A stretch of DNA of 38,683 nt from Eggerthellaceae bacterium (GCA_900754955.1 CAAEEV010000189.1:1-38683); one strand, 5' to 3'. Numbered from the stretch's first letter, positions 1 through 7,881 are shown. The notes: generated by a model from the letters alone, not told the origin. Program-made: numbers and translations.

Positions 1-20
1 CCCCGGCGAGCGCGACAAAT

Positions 21-47
21 AAAAAAGCCTGTCGATGTCGACAGGCT
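21..47 (-). terminator. Rho-independent terminator of the tRNA-Ala gene
   Basis: On the minus strand a 9-bp perfect stem (26-34 paired with 39-47, loop ATGT at 35-38) is followed by a run of T residues (the A run at 21-26, continuing into AT-rich DNA). It lies 8 nt beyond the encoded CCA of the tRNA, so the tRNA is probably a single-gene transcript. Confidence 0.85.
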
Positions 48-55
48 ATTGTTAA

Positions 56-131
56 TGGTGGAGCCTAGGGGGATCGAACCCCTGACCTCATGGCTGCCAG
101 CCATGCGCTCTCCCAGCTGAGCTAAGGCCCC
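56..131 (-). tRNA. tRNA-Ala (anticodon GGC)
   Basis: The 76-nt gene folds as a cloverleaf on the minus strand. The 7-bp acceptor stem contains G3:U70, the alanine identity pair. The anticodon loop reads CTGGCAG on a 5-bp stem, giving anticodon GGC. The T arm has the GGTTCGATCCC signature, and the 3' CCA is genome-encoded at 58-56. A promoter precedes it and a terminator follows it. Confidence 0.97.
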
Positions 132-148
132 GAAAAGGTGCGAGGGAT

Positions 149-176
149 ATATTAGCACAAGCACTTGCTCTGACAA
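149..176 (-). promoter_or_regulatory. Promoter of tRNA-Ala
   Basis: On the minus strand TTGTCA (176-171), a 16-bp spacer and TAATAT (154-149) form a good sigma-70-type promoter. TGC lies directly before the -10 box, giving an extended -10. The box ends 17 nt before the mature 5' end of the tRNA. The same TTGTGCTAATATAT string occurs before the tRNA-Pro gene. Confidence 0.75.
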
Positions 177-337
177 GAGGTATCTTCAAATTTTTTCGGA
201 AGGAACCCTACACGTCACGCAACGCCTCATCATCGGGCGCATGACAAAAGCGTAAGGCGCGCGCAAGGCAAATCGATGGCAGCTCACACGCCCTGCGTCG
301 ACAATCGAACCTGTCAACGTCGGCGAAAGGTTCGGTC

Positions 338-1354
338 ATGGGGTTCATCACGCGGTTTCTCTCCAGCTACAGCGCAAGCTTCGAGGCGGCGCTGCTCATC
401 TGGCCGTTCGCGTCGATGACGCTCACGCTGCCCATCCTCGCCTACCTGTACCACCGCGACGGGCACATCCGCGCACTGTCGGCCGCCGGCGCATACATCG
501 CGGTGCTCTATCTCATGGGCCTCGCCTGCTTCACGCTCTACCCGCTCCCCTCGGGCGACACAGGCCCAGGCATCACCTACGGGCTCGACCCTATCCTCAA
601 CCCGCTCCACTTCATCGACGACATCCGCAAAGACGGCATCGCACCCGTAGCACAGCTTGTCGCCAACACGGCGCTCTTCGTGCCGCTCGGCTTCATCGTG
701 CAGCGCGGCCTGCGCTGGAGATGGCCCCATGCGCTCGTCGTCGGATTCGCCGTATCGCTCGTCATCGAATGCGCGCAGCTCACGGGGCTCTTCGGCATCT
801 ATCCGTACGCCTACCGCACCTTCGAGACGACCGACCTCATCACCAACACCGCCGGCGCGTTGATCGGGTGGTTCGGAGCCGCGGCGCTCGGCCGCGTGCT
901 CCCCGCCCGCCCCGACGTCGAGCCGCCCATTACGGACAAACCTGGCTTCGTGCGCCGTATGGTGGCGTTCTGCATCGATGCGACACTTGCGCTCGTCGCG
1001 TCACTCGTGGCGGGCGCCGCCCTCATGCTGGCGCTCTACGCAACCGGCGCGCCCTTCGCGCCCCTCTTCGCACTACCCCTCACGGCGCTGCTCGGCACGC
1101 TCGCGCTTGTCGTCGTTGAGGTGGTCATCCCCTGGCACCGCGGCGGCAGAACGCCCGGTGGCTCGTTCGTGCGCATGACGTTCGAGACGAGGCCGCGCGC
1201 GGGTGCGCGCCGCGCCCTGTTCTACGCCGCGCGCTTCTTCGTGATCCTCTGCGCCTGCGGATTGCCCGGCATCGAGCCGCGCTTCGGTCTCGTGACACTT
1301 TTCTGCCTCGTGTTCTACCTGATCAAGCGAAAGATGCCCTACGACCTCATCTAA
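338..1354 (+). CDS. VanZ-RDD fusion membrane protein
   Basis: This is a 338-residue multi-pass membrane protein. Residues ~20-190 match a VanZ-like domain, with the typical NTALFVPLGF (110-119), the IECAQ motif (143-147) and DLITNTAGALIG (166-177). Residues ~205-335 look like an RDD domain, with RR at 206-207, D214 in a predicted helix and further hydrophobic segments. VanZ relatives are linked to low-level teicoplanin resistance and cell-envelope functions, but the biochemical role of the fusion is not established. An AAAGG ribosome-binding site sits 8 nt before the ATG. The gene stands alone and converges on the toxin gene, with only 19 nt between them. The family call is firm; the function is unknown. 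Confidence 0.85.
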   Translation: MGFITRFLSSYSASFEAALLIWPFASMTLTLPILAYLYHRDGHIRALSAAGAYIAVLYLMGLACFTLYPLPSGDTGPGITYGLDPILNPLHFIDDIRKDGIAPVAQLVANTALFVPLGFIVQRGLRWRWPHALVVGFAVSLVIECAQLTGLFGIYPYAYRTFETTDLITNTAGALIGWFGAAALGRVLPARPDVEPPITDKPGFVRRMVAFCIDATLALVASLVAGAALMLALYATGAPFAPLFALPLTALLGTLALVVVEVVIPWHRGGRTPGGSFVRMTFETRPRAGARRALFYAARFFVILCACGLPGIEPRFGLVTLFCLVFYLIKRKMPYDLI

Positions 1355-1373
1355 ACGACACGCACCACGACGC

Positions 1374-1656
1374 TTAAAACAGGTCGTCGTGCGAACCAGT
1401 GCGCGTTAACACAAGCTGCAGCTCGCCCTTATTAATGCGGTAAATCAGCAGCCAGTCCGCCGCAACATGCAGCTCGCGATACCCCTCCCATTCGCCCTTG
1501 AGCGCATGATCCCGATACCTGGTGCGCAACGCGTTTTCATCTTGAGCGACAAGTGCTCGCAACGCCATCTCAAAAATGATCCGCGTTGTAACGCTTCTTC
1601 ATCAACGCCTTATAATCTCGCTTGAAATGCGGAGTTCGGATGATGTGCTTAATCAT
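1374..1656 (-). pseudogene. YafQ/RelE-type toxin gene, +1 frameshifted
   Basis: The reading frame opens with ATG at 1656, overlapping the antitoxin stop by 8 nt (ATGATTAA). It encodes MIKHIIRTPHFKRDYKALMK and continues to a TGA just after a run of five T (1576-1572 on the minus strand). Skipping one T restores the frame into 1374-1568, which encodes the family's signature end: YRDHALKGEW, GYRELHV, DWLLIYRI and RTGSHDDLF. The reconstructed protein is about 93 residues, the normal YafQ length. YafQ toxins are ribosome-dependent mRNA endonucleases; the catalytic histidines and C-terminal Phe appear present. It is either an indel that kills the toxin, a sequencing error in a homopolymer, or a +1 frameshift at TTT-TGA. 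Translation from the ATG at 1568 would give only a 64-residue C-terminal fragment. Confidence 0.8.
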
Positions 1657-1927
1657 TGAGATCCGCCATCAGGTCTTCAACCGTGTCGAACCTCTCGCCG
1701 ATGCCGTGCTCTGCCTCATAACGAGCTTCGAGATTCTCAGCGCGTTTTTCCGCTTCGCGAAACGCACGGTAGTCATGTGCGTTGATGATGAAATAAGCTG
1801 GCTCACTGTTTTTCAACACCGTAACGGGGACGCCATCGGCCACCTTCGCAAACTCACTGCTGGCGCCTCCCCTGCTAAAACGGCTGATGGGAACAATGGT
1901 GTCAAGCGGTACCGTGATATGACTCAT
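1649..1927 (-). CDS. Phd/YefM-family antitoxin
   Basis: This 92-residue protein resembles Phd/YefM antitoxins. The N-terminal half (VPLDTIVPISRFSRG, then VADGVPVTVLKNSEPAYFIINAHDY) is the DNA-binding fold. The acidic C-terminal half (residues ~55-92) would wrap and neutralise the toxin. An AGGAG ribosome-binding site lies 5 nt before the ATG. It is the first gene of a two-gene unit, and its stop overlaps the toxin start, which is usual for antitoxin-toxin coupling. The promoter contains a perfect inverted repeat, so autorepression is expected by analogy with the family. The toxin reading frame is interrupted while the antitoxin is intact, so it may persist without an active partner. Confidence 0.88.
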   Translation of the reverse strand: MSHITVPLDTIVPISRFSRGGASSEFAKVADGVPVTVLKNSEPAYFIINAHDYRAFREAEKRAENLEARYEAEHGIGERFDTVEDLMADLND

Positions 1928-1937
1928 ATTACACTCC

Positions 1938-1970
1938 TATATACATGTGTATTTTCATGTATATAGTATA
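1938..1970 (-). promoter_or_regulatory. Toxin-antitoxin promoter and operator palindrome
   Basis: A perfect 10-bp inverted repeat, TATATACATG (1938-1947) and CATGTATATA (1956-1965), is separated by 8 bp. It begins 10 nt upstream of the antitoxin ATG. The -10 box TATACT (1970-1965, minus strand, preceded by TTTGC) abuts the repeat, so a bound antitoxin dimer would cover the transcription start. Palindrome and -10 box are seen directly; autoregulation is inferred from the family. Confidence 0.75.
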
Positions 1971-2084
1971 GCAAATAGAGAGAATGAATCGGTGACCGCA
2001 TGCGTGACAGGTAGGGCGAATCGCAACACGAGTATTTGCTCGTGCACCATACGGCATCGCCCTCCGCTTCGCGTATGCACCGCC

Positions 2085-2094
2085 TTGCTATAAT
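2085..2094 (+). promoter_or_regulatory. Extended -10 promoter of the Bcr/CflA-type transporter
   Basis: TTGCTATAAT is a consensus -10 box with the TGN extension. No good -35 box is visible. Transcription would begin near 2101, which favours the downstream ATG at 2163 over the one at 2109. Confidence 0.6.
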
Positions 2095-2162
2095 CGGACG
2101 CATTCCAAATGCATATGAAATGGCCCGCCAGCGTCGTGAGGCGCTTTTTACCCCGAGCAACC

Positions 2163-3446
2163 ATGCGCGAACAAGAAGAAGGACAGAACCAACAACAGAA
2201 GCGATCGAGCGCAGCGTGGTTGCGGGTGTCGCAGCCACGTCTTCGTTTGGGCGGACTCGTGGCGCTGCTGCTCGTCACGTCGCTCGTGTCGCCGCTGTCA
2301 CTCGACATGTACACGCCCGCCATCCCGCACATGGCCGACTACTTCGCCACCGACGAGGGCACCGTGAACCTCACACTCACGGGCTACTACCTCTTCTTCG
2401 CCACCGGCATGCTCCTGTTCGGCCCGCTCAGCGACAAGTACGGACGCAAGCCGATCATGCTCGCGGGGCTCGCGCTCTATGCCGTCGGCAGCGTCGCATG
2501 CGCCGTCGCGCCCTCGGTGTACGCGCTCGTGGGTGCGCGCGTCGTCCAGGCGCTCGGCGCGGGATCAGTGAGCGCCGTGGGCATGGCCATCGTGAAGGAC
2601 TCCTTCGAGGCCGACCGCCGCGAGAAGATCCTCTCGATCATGCAGGTGCTGTTCGTAATCGGCCCCGCCGTCGCGCCGAGTATCGGCACGATCGTGCTGC
2701 AGATGGCCGACTGGCGCATGACGTTCTGGATCCTCGCCGTCGTGGGCACCGTCTGCCTCCTACTCACGCTGCTGCTCGCCGAGACGCTCGCTGCTGCCGA
2801 GCGTACCGCCGATTCGATCGCCACCACGCTCGCCCACCTCGGCACCGTGGCGCGCGACCGCGGCTTCACCGCGTTTCTCGTGATCAGCAGCTTATTCGAA
2901 ATCCCGTTCATGGGATATATCGCCGCGGGCAGCTACATCTACATCGACTTCTTCGCCGTCGGCGAGATGGGCTACAGCCTGTTCTTCGGCGTAGCGGCGC
3001 TCGTCATGGCAACGGGGCCCTTCGTATGGCTCCTCGCCTCGAAGCGCCTGAGCGTGCGCCAGTTCACCACCGTGCTGTTCGCGCTCTGCATCGCGCTCGG
3101 CGTGCTGCTCGTCACCGCAGGACAGACAGGCCCCCTCGCGTTCTGCGTCATCTTCTCGCTGTTCGCCATTGCCGAGGCGGCGGCGCGACCCTACACCATG
3201 AACATCCTGCTCGAGCAGCAGGCGCGCAATGCCGGCGCCGCATCGGCTCTGCTCAACTTCGTACGCACGGGCATCGGGTGCATCGGCATGGGGCTGACCG
3301 CGCTGCCGTGGACCAACCACGCGTTCGGCATCGGCGTGCTCATGATGGCCGCCATGGCCGCCGCCCTTGTCGGCTGGATCGCCCTCATGCGCAGCAGCAT
3401 CCCGCTCGCGCGCGTGAAGAACGCACGGCCCACTCGCGTGCTGTAA
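2163..3446 (+). CDS. MFS drug efflux transporter, Bcr/CflA type
   Basis: This is a 12-helix major facilitator of about 427 residues. The first helix ends with the Bcr-type motif SLDMYTPAIPHMADYF, and the loop between helices 2 and 3 carries GPLSDKYGRKPIMLAG (MFS motif A). ALGAGSVSAVGMAIVKD is the Bcr/CflA helix 4-5 region. The family exports drugs such as bicyclomycin and chloramphenicol, and sometimes dipeptides, using the proton gradient. The substrate here cannot be told from sequence. An in-frame ATG at 2109 would add 18 residues. I prefer 2163 because the promoter leaves almost no leader for 2109, but neither start has a strong ribosome-binding site. The N-terminus is a Gln/Glu-rich cytosolic tail. 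Confidence 0.88.
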   Translation: MREQEEGQNQQQKRSSAAWLRVSQPRLRLGGLVALLLVTSLVSPLSLDMYTPAIPHMADYFATDEGTVNLTLTGYYLFFATGMLLFGPLSDKYGRKPIMLAGLALYAVGSVACAVAPSVYALVGARVVQALGAGSVSAVGMAIVKDSFEADRREKILSIMQVLFVIGPAVAPSIGTIVLQMADWRMTFWILAVVGTVCLLLTLLLAETLAAAERTADSIATTLAHLGTVARDRGFTAFLVISSLFEIPFMGYIAAGSYIYIDFFAVGEMGYSLFFGVAALVMATGPFVWLLASKRLSVRQFTTVLFALCIALGVLLVTAGQTGPLAFCVIFSLFAIAEAAARPYTMNILLEQQARNAGAASALLNFVRTGIGCIGMGLTALPWTNHAFGIGVLMMAAMAAALVGWIALMRSSIPLARVKNARPTRVL

Positions 3447-3582
3447 GGCGTTTCGCATACGCGCTGCAGCGCACGACGTTGCCCGATGCGACATGCAGCG
3501 TTGCCGCCGTTGATCCTTTGTTGAGATTCTCGTGGTACCCTCGTTGCACAACATGCGGAAAGGTGAGGAAGCGAGGGGAGCC

Positions 3583-4311
3583 ATGGCGCAGCGCACGAAC
3601 GAGAGCACCGCATCACGCACGCAGGGAGCGCCGCGTTCCGCAACCATCCTCGTAGTGGACGACGAGCCGCAGATCGTCGACATGCTCGACGAATACTTCA
3701 CCGGCCTCGGCTATCTCGTGCTGACCGCAGGAAGCGGCGCCGAGGCGCTTGAGCGCGTTCGCCGCGAGCCCGACCTCATCATTCTCGACGTGGGCATGCC
3801 GCACATGGACGGCTACACCCTCTGCCGCCGTTTACGCGAGCATCTGAGCTGCCCCATCATCTTCCTCACTGCGCGCGTAGAGGACGTTGACGCGCTCGAA
3901 GGGTTCGAGGCGGGCGCCGACGACTACGTGATCAAGCCATTCTCGCTCGCGGTGCTTGGCGCGCGCGTACGCGCCCACCTTGCACGCGAAACGCGCCAGC
4001 AGGTGCGTACCGAGGTGCGCTTCGAGGGCGACATCACCATCGATTACCGCGCTCGCACCGTCGCCGTGGGCGGCGCGGCGCTCGACCTCACGCCGCGCGA
4101 GTTCGCCATTGTCGCCTTTCTGTCGAAGCATCCGGGACAGACCTTCGACCGCGAGCGCATCCACGAGCAGGTAGGCGGTTGGGAGACCGAAAGCGACCCT
4201 CAGGTCATCACCGAGCTCGTGCGGCGCATCCGCAACAAGTTCACTGCTGCGGGCGCTGACGCCACGCCCATCGAGACCATTTGGGGCATGGGATACCGAT
4301 GGCGCAGCTGA
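3583..4311 (+). CDS. OmpR-family response regulator
   Basis: This 242-residue protein has a receiver domain at residues ~21-135: acidic pocket D26-D27, phospho-acceptor D69 in LIILDVGMPHMDG, T96 and K118. A winged-helix Trans_reg_C DNA-binding domain follows at ~148-241 (LTPREFAIVAFLSKHPGQ ... VITELVRRIRNKF ... WGMGYRW). It would be phosphorylated by the histidine kinase whose gene overlaps its 3' end. AGGGGAG lies 2-8 nt before the ATG at 3583; an upstream in-frame start at 3532 lacks a ribosome-binding site. The signal is unknown. The next gene, the VTT membrane protein, may be a target or a bystander. Confidence 0.93.
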   Translation: MAQRTNESTASRTQGAPRSATILVVDDEPQIVDMLDEYFTGLGYLVLTAGSGAEALERVRREPDLIILDVGMPHMDGYTLCRRLREHLSCPIIFLTARVEDVDALEGFEAGADDYVIKPFSLAVLGARVRAHLARETRQQVRTEVRFEGDITIDYRARTVAVGGAALDLTPREFAIVAFLSKHPGQTFDRERIHEQVGGWETESDPQVITELVRRIRNKFTAAGADATPIETIWGMGYRWRS

Positions 4312-6230
4312 GAGACGATATCAGACGCAACAACCCGCAAGCAGATGTCGCCCGCACCGACGGCGAACCAGCACCGCACGCGGGCGCTGCCGCGCAGGAC
4401 GGCGAGCAGATTGGCGGGCCAAGCAGCATCAGCGGCACGCCCGCGCAACCCCACCGCACCACGCGCTCGCGCGTACGCGAGCGCTGGCGCAGCATGTCGC
4501 TCAAATCGTCGTTCGCCCTGCACGCATTCGCGTTCCTCGTCTCGGCCCTCGTGCTCTCGGGCATCACCTCATCGCTGTTCGGCGCCCTTGAATCTGCGGT
4601 GCGCGCCGACTCATACGAGACGAGCGGGTTGTATCTCTACGACGCCGAAGCCGATACGCTCGTGAGCGCCCAGTCGGTCCTCGTCATCGACGACGAGGGC
4701 ACCGATCTGTTCATGGGGTCGACCACGCTCACCGCCGATGCCATTCCCCTCGATGAGTTCGTGGAATCGAACGCCCTCATCGAGGATGTGAGCGACTACC
4801 CCGACGTCTCCGAATACGAGGCACCCGATGAGGACGCTACGCTCGTTGACGGGCGCTTCGCCGAACCCGCCAAGAACACGATCATCGACCCCGCCACGCT
4901 TGCCGCCTACGACGCCCGTGCGCGGGCCGTGTTCGCCGCATGGATCGGCGCGCATCCCGAGAGCGCGCTGGCGGAGTACTTTGCGGGGACCGACACGGAC
5001 AGCGCACCCGATGCGGACGAAGCAAGCGGCGCGGGTGACGGGGACAACGCACCCGGTGTCGGAAACGCGGGCAACGCGCCCGCCGACGACGGCGCAAACA
5101 ACAGCCCCCTCATCGACGCCACCGCCGCCACCGCCGACACGCGTGATGCCGCGAGCACCCTCGGCATCACGCCGGTGGGCTATTACGTCTCAACGCCGCC
5201 CTCCCCCGAGGCGAGGGCGCTTTCGACGCTGCTCAACGTGCTCGCCATTCTCATGTTCCCGCTTTGGTTCGGCATCTGCGCCCTGATGGCGGGGCGGCGC
5301 TTCTACCGCACCCGCATCGCACCCGGCCTCGCCGTGCTTGAGGGAGCGGCGGAGAACATCGCCGATCAAAACCTCGATTTCACCGTGAGCTACGACCGCC
5401 GCGACGAAATCGGGCGTCTTGCCGCATCGTTCGAGACGATGCGCGCATCGCTCGCGTCGTCGCAGCGCGAGTTGTGGCGCACCGCCGAGGAGCGTCGTCG
5501 CCTCAACGCGGCGTTCGCCCACGACCTTCGCACACCGCTCACTGTACTCAAGGGCAAGCTCGAGCTGCTCGACGCCCACTTGCAGGCGGGAAACGCCACC
5601 CCCGAGCAGCTCACCGCGTCAACCGATGCACTCGCACGTCAGGTTGACCGCATCGAGCGCTACGTGGAAGCCATGAGCGGTCTGCAGAAGCTCGAAGACC
5701 GCACACCCGCCCGCGAGGAGATGTCCCTCGACGCGCTTGCCGACGACCTCCGCGAGCTCGGAAGCGACCTGTGCGACGCGCACAACGCGCAGGAAAACGA
5801 GCCTCAGAGAGAGGACACCTCGCGAGACATCGCCTTCGCGCTCGTCGTGGACACCGGGACCGACGGCGAATCAGCGCGCACAGTCACGCTCGACCGTGCC
5901 TTCGTCATCGAGGTGGCGCAAAACCTCATTGCGAACGCAATACGCTACACTTCGTCGCAGGTCACCGCGTATCTTTCGGTTGTCGGCAGCACGCTGCGCC
6001 TCGCGGTTGAAGACGACGGAGCGGGTTTCACCCCCGAAGCGCTGAAGAAGGCACAGTCGCCCTTCTTCAGCGAGGCGCCGTCGGAGAACCACTTCGGCAT
6101 CGGCCTCAACATCGCCACCTCCCTGTGCGAGAAGCACGGCGGCGCGCTCACGCTCGCGAACCGACCCGCAGGTGGCGCGTGCGTGGCGGCGACGTTTTCC
6201 CTCGAGCAGGCGGCGGTAGACAGTCGGTAG
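4299..6230 (+). CDS. Membrane sensor histidine kinase
   Basis: The protein has about 643 residues in this order: an unusually long hydrophilic N-terminal cytosolic tail (~1-70), TM1 (~71-93), a large extracytoplasmic region (~95-305), TM2 (~308-331), HAMP (~338-392), HisKA with the phospho-accepting H408 in AFAHDLRTPL, and an HATPase domain with NLIANAIRYT (N box), EDDGAGF (G1) and FGIGLNIATSLCEKHGG (G2). The extracytoplasmic part contains an acidic Asp/Gly/Ala/Asn low-complexity stretch (~230-270) that looks like a flexible spacer. The ATG at 4299 overlaps the regulator stop by 13 nt. An ATG at 4281 is also possible. It forms a two-component pair with the preceding gene. Confidence 0.92.
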   Translation: MAQLRDDIRRNNPQADVARTDGEPAPHAGAAAQDGEQIGGPSSISGTPAQPHRTTRSRVRERWRSMSLKSSFALHAFAFLVSALVLSGITSSLFGALESAVRADSYETSGLYLYDAEADTLVSAQSVLVIDDEGTDLFMGSTTLTADAIPLDEFVESNALIEDVSDYPDVSEYEAPDEDATLVDGRFAEPAKNTIIDPATLAAYDARARAVFAAWIGAHPESALAEYFAGTDTDSAPDADEASGAGDGDNAPGVGNAGNAPADDGANNSPLIDATAATADTRDAASTLGITPVGYYVSTPPSPEARALSTLLNVLAILMFPLWFGICALMAGRRFYRTRIAPGLAVLEGAAENIADQNLDFTVSYDRRDEIGRLAASFETMRASLASSQRELWRTAEERRRLNAAFAHDLRTPLTVLKGKLELLDAHLQAGNATPEQLTASTDALARQVDRIERYVEAMSGLQKLEDRTPAREEMSLDALADDLRELGSDLCDAHNAQENEPQREDTSRDIAFALVVDTGTDGESARTVTLDRAFVIEVAQNLIANAIRYTSSQVTAYLSVVGSTLRLAVEDDGAGFTPEALKKAQSPFFSEAPSENHFGIGLNIATSLCEKHGGALTLANRPAGGACVAATFSLEQAAVDSR

Positions 6231-6282
6231 ACATTCGCCTCCTAACCTGAGTGCAAACCATCCGCACGAGAAGGAGGCTCTC

Positions 6283-7101
6283 ATGGCCGACGCCGCCACC
6301 CGCGCCGCCGCATGCGCGAACCCCACACCTGCGCCTGCCCCTGCGCCCACGCCCGCGCCTGCAACGATGCCCGCACTCGCTCCCGAGCCGCGAGCGAGCA
6401 TCGTCGCCAAGCGCATCGCCGTCATCGCTGCGCTCGTCGTGCTTGCAGCGGCCATCACCGCCCTCTGCCTGCGCTTCGGGCCCGACGCGCTCGCCTTCGT
6501 CGCCGATGCGCCGCGCTTCCGCGCCTGGATCGACGAGGCCGGCATCGCAGGTTCGCTCGCCTTCGTCGGCGCCAACGTGGCTCAGGTCGTGATCGCGTTT
6601 CTTCCCGGCGAGCCGCTCGAGCTCGCCGCCGGCTACGCATTCGGCTTTTGGGAAGGCACCGCGCTCTGCCTGCTTGCCAGCGCGCTCGGCACCACCGCCG
6701 TCATGGCGATCGTGCGCACCTTCGGCGTACGCGCGGTAAACCTGTTCTTCCCCGTGGAGAAGATCCGCTCCGTCCGCTGGATCGCCGATGCGCGCCGCTT
6801 CGAGCTGCTGCTGTTCCTGTGCTTCCTCATTCCTGGAACGCCGAAGGACCTGCTCACCTATGCGGCAGGACTCACCGACCGTCCCGTCGGACGCATCGCG
6901 GCGATCACCACCATGGGCCGCATCCCCTCCGTCGTGTCTTCAACGCTTGCAGCAGGTGCGCTCGGCGACGGGAACTACCTGGTTGCAGGCGTCGTGGCGG
7001 CGCTCGCCATCGCGCTCGCAGGCGCAGGTGTGGCTCTCTATCGTGTTATGGCAAAACGCGCGCAGGAAGAAGCGACGCGAACGACGGACGGTACGGCATG
7101 A
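6283..7101 (+). CDS. TVP38/TMEM64 (VTT domain) family membrane protein
   Basis: This 272-residue protein starts with a Pro/Ala-rich cytosolic tail (residues ~14-36, repeated PAPAPTP). It then has about six hydrophobic segments with the VTT (SNARE-associated/DedA-like) signature: a re-entrant loop around PGEPLELAAGYAFGFWEGT and the second loop LIPGTPKDLLTYAAGLT. DedA/VTT proteins are thought to scramble or transport lipids and support envelope homeostasis; this is family knowledge. AAGGAGG lies 6 nt before the ATG and the gap from the kinase stop is 52 nt, so it may share that transcript. The stop codon overlaps the start of a possible 36-codon ORF (ATGA). Confidence 0.87.
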   Translation: MADAATRAAACANPTPAPAPAPTPAPATMPALAPEPRASIVAKRIAVIAALVVLAAAITALCLRFGPDALAFVADAPRFRAWIDEAGIAGSLAFVGANVAQVVIAFLPGEPLELAAGYAFGFWEGTALCLLASALGTTAVMAIVRTFGVRAVNLFFPVEKIRSVRWIADARRFELLLFLCFLIPGTPKDLLTYAAGLTDRPVGRIAAITTMGRIPSVVSSTLAAGALGDGNYLVAGVVAALAIALAGAGVALYRVMAKRAQEEATRTTDGTA

Positions 7102-7208
7102 CGTACGAAGGAAACGCGGCGGTGCAGGTGGCAGGCAACGCCGCACGGCAAGTAGCGATTGACGCGGCGCAGCAAGCTGCGACGAGCGGTCGTGTCGATG
7201 AACGCTAA
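7098..7208 (+). CDS. Possible 36-residue coupled small ORF
   Basis: An ATG overlaps the TGA of the VTT gene (ATGA) and opens a 36-codon frame ending in TAA at 7208. The product is Ala/Gln/Val-rich (MTYEGNAAVQVAGNAARQVA, then IDAAQQAATSGRVDER), which could form an amphipathic helix. There is no own ribosome-binding site, so expression would depend on re-initiation. No family is recognised. It may be a chance frame. Confidence 0.3.
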   Translation: MTYEGNAAVQVAGNAARQVAIDAAQQAATSGRVDER

Positions 7209-7242
7209 ATGGAGGATCGACCGCGTAAGTCAGCGTACCCGT

Positions 7243-7474
7243 CGCGCTATTTTCACTTTTTTCCAAATAATGCGGGCTTTGTAACATCACCTTCGCGCTA
7301 ACATTTCTGCTCTCTTTGATAATTCAATTTTGAATATAAATTTGAACTGGGGAAATGCAGCGAATTGTTTTTGGATGCACCTGAAGGAGGGCGAGAACGT
7401 CTGCTGAACGCGCCGAAAAGCAGCGTCAGACGTTACATAACGCCACTTTTTTGGAAAAATCGGGAAATAGCGGG
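7243..7474. repeat. Imperfect inverted repeat, AT-rich arms
   Basis: The arms 7243-7276 and 7441-7474 are inverted copies that agree at 24 of 34 positions when aligned without gaps. They share CGCTATTT and TTTTTCCAAA blocks. About 164 bp lie between the arms. It may be a decayed insertion or MITE-like remnant, or a large structured region. Confidence 0.4.
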
Positions 7475-7494
7475 TAAACGGATCGTTATGCCCG

Positions 7495-7690
7495 ACTGGC
7501 TAGCTGCATACATGCACGCTTGGTCGGCTTGTCTGGCTGCATGACTGCACGGCCAACTGGATTACTTGCTCGTCGCCGGCTGGCTTGCTCGTTGCCCACC
7601 TGGCTTGCCAACCTGCCTGGCTGCCTGCCTAGTTTGCCCGTTGCCTGCCTGGCTTGCTGCCTAGCTTGCCAGCCGCCAGTTCGCCTGGTG
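7495..7690. repeat. Degenerate short repeat field (GCCTGGCT/GCTTGC)
   Basis: The plus strand here is built from irregular repetitions of short units such as TGGCTTGC, TGCCTGGC, GCTGCCTGCC and CTAGCTTGCC, with a period drifting between 4 and 12 bp. It is not a perfect tandem array and not CRISPR-like. It looks like slippage-expanded low-complexity DNA. Confidence 0.55.
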
Positions 7691-7813
7691 ACTCACCACC
7701 CAACCACCCGTCCACCCAGCTTGCCGCTTTACCCGCCTATCCGCAAGCTACCGCGCCGAGACGCCGTCGACATCCACGACGCACCGCACGAGCGAGGCGT
7801 CCCGTTCGAGCGC

Positions 7814-7857
7814 ACAAAAACGCCCTCCCCTTCCCGCAACGGAAAGAGGAGGGCGTT
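7814..7857 (-). terminator. Rho-independent terminator of the mrp gene
   Basis: On the minus strand a 10-bp perfect stem (7848-7857 with 7819-7828, AACGCCCTCC/GGAGGGCGTT) is followed by TTTTTGTG. It begins 25 nt beyond the stop codon of the Mrp gene. Confidence 0.85.
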
Positions 7858-7881
7858 CGTCACGCGATCGCTGGAAGGGGC

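Larger units (their letters stand above)
7209..7813. other. Long intergenic region without a recognised gene
   Basis: This 605-bp stretch separates the plus-strand VTT gene from the minus-strand Mrp gene. It holds an AT-rich part (about 7241-7370), an imperfect inverted repeat (7243-7474) and a pyrimidine-rich degenerate repeat field (about 7495-7690). No frame with a ribosome-binding site and credible codon use was found. The base composition of the first third differs sharply from the GC-rich neighbours. Confidence 0.6.

Noticed and set aside
1374..1568. A complete 64-residue toxin starting at the internal ATG 1568
   Set aside because: The upstream frame from 1656 encodes the missing N-terminal part of the family, so this is a fragment of a frameshifted gene.
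2036..3655. A 539-codon plus-strand frame overlapping the Bcr/CflA-type transporter
   Set aside because: It runs in a different frame through the MFS gene, is Arg-rich, and continues into the response regulator.
7495..7690. CRISPR array
   Set aside because: The repeats are short, irregular and without unique spacers; no cas genes are in the window.
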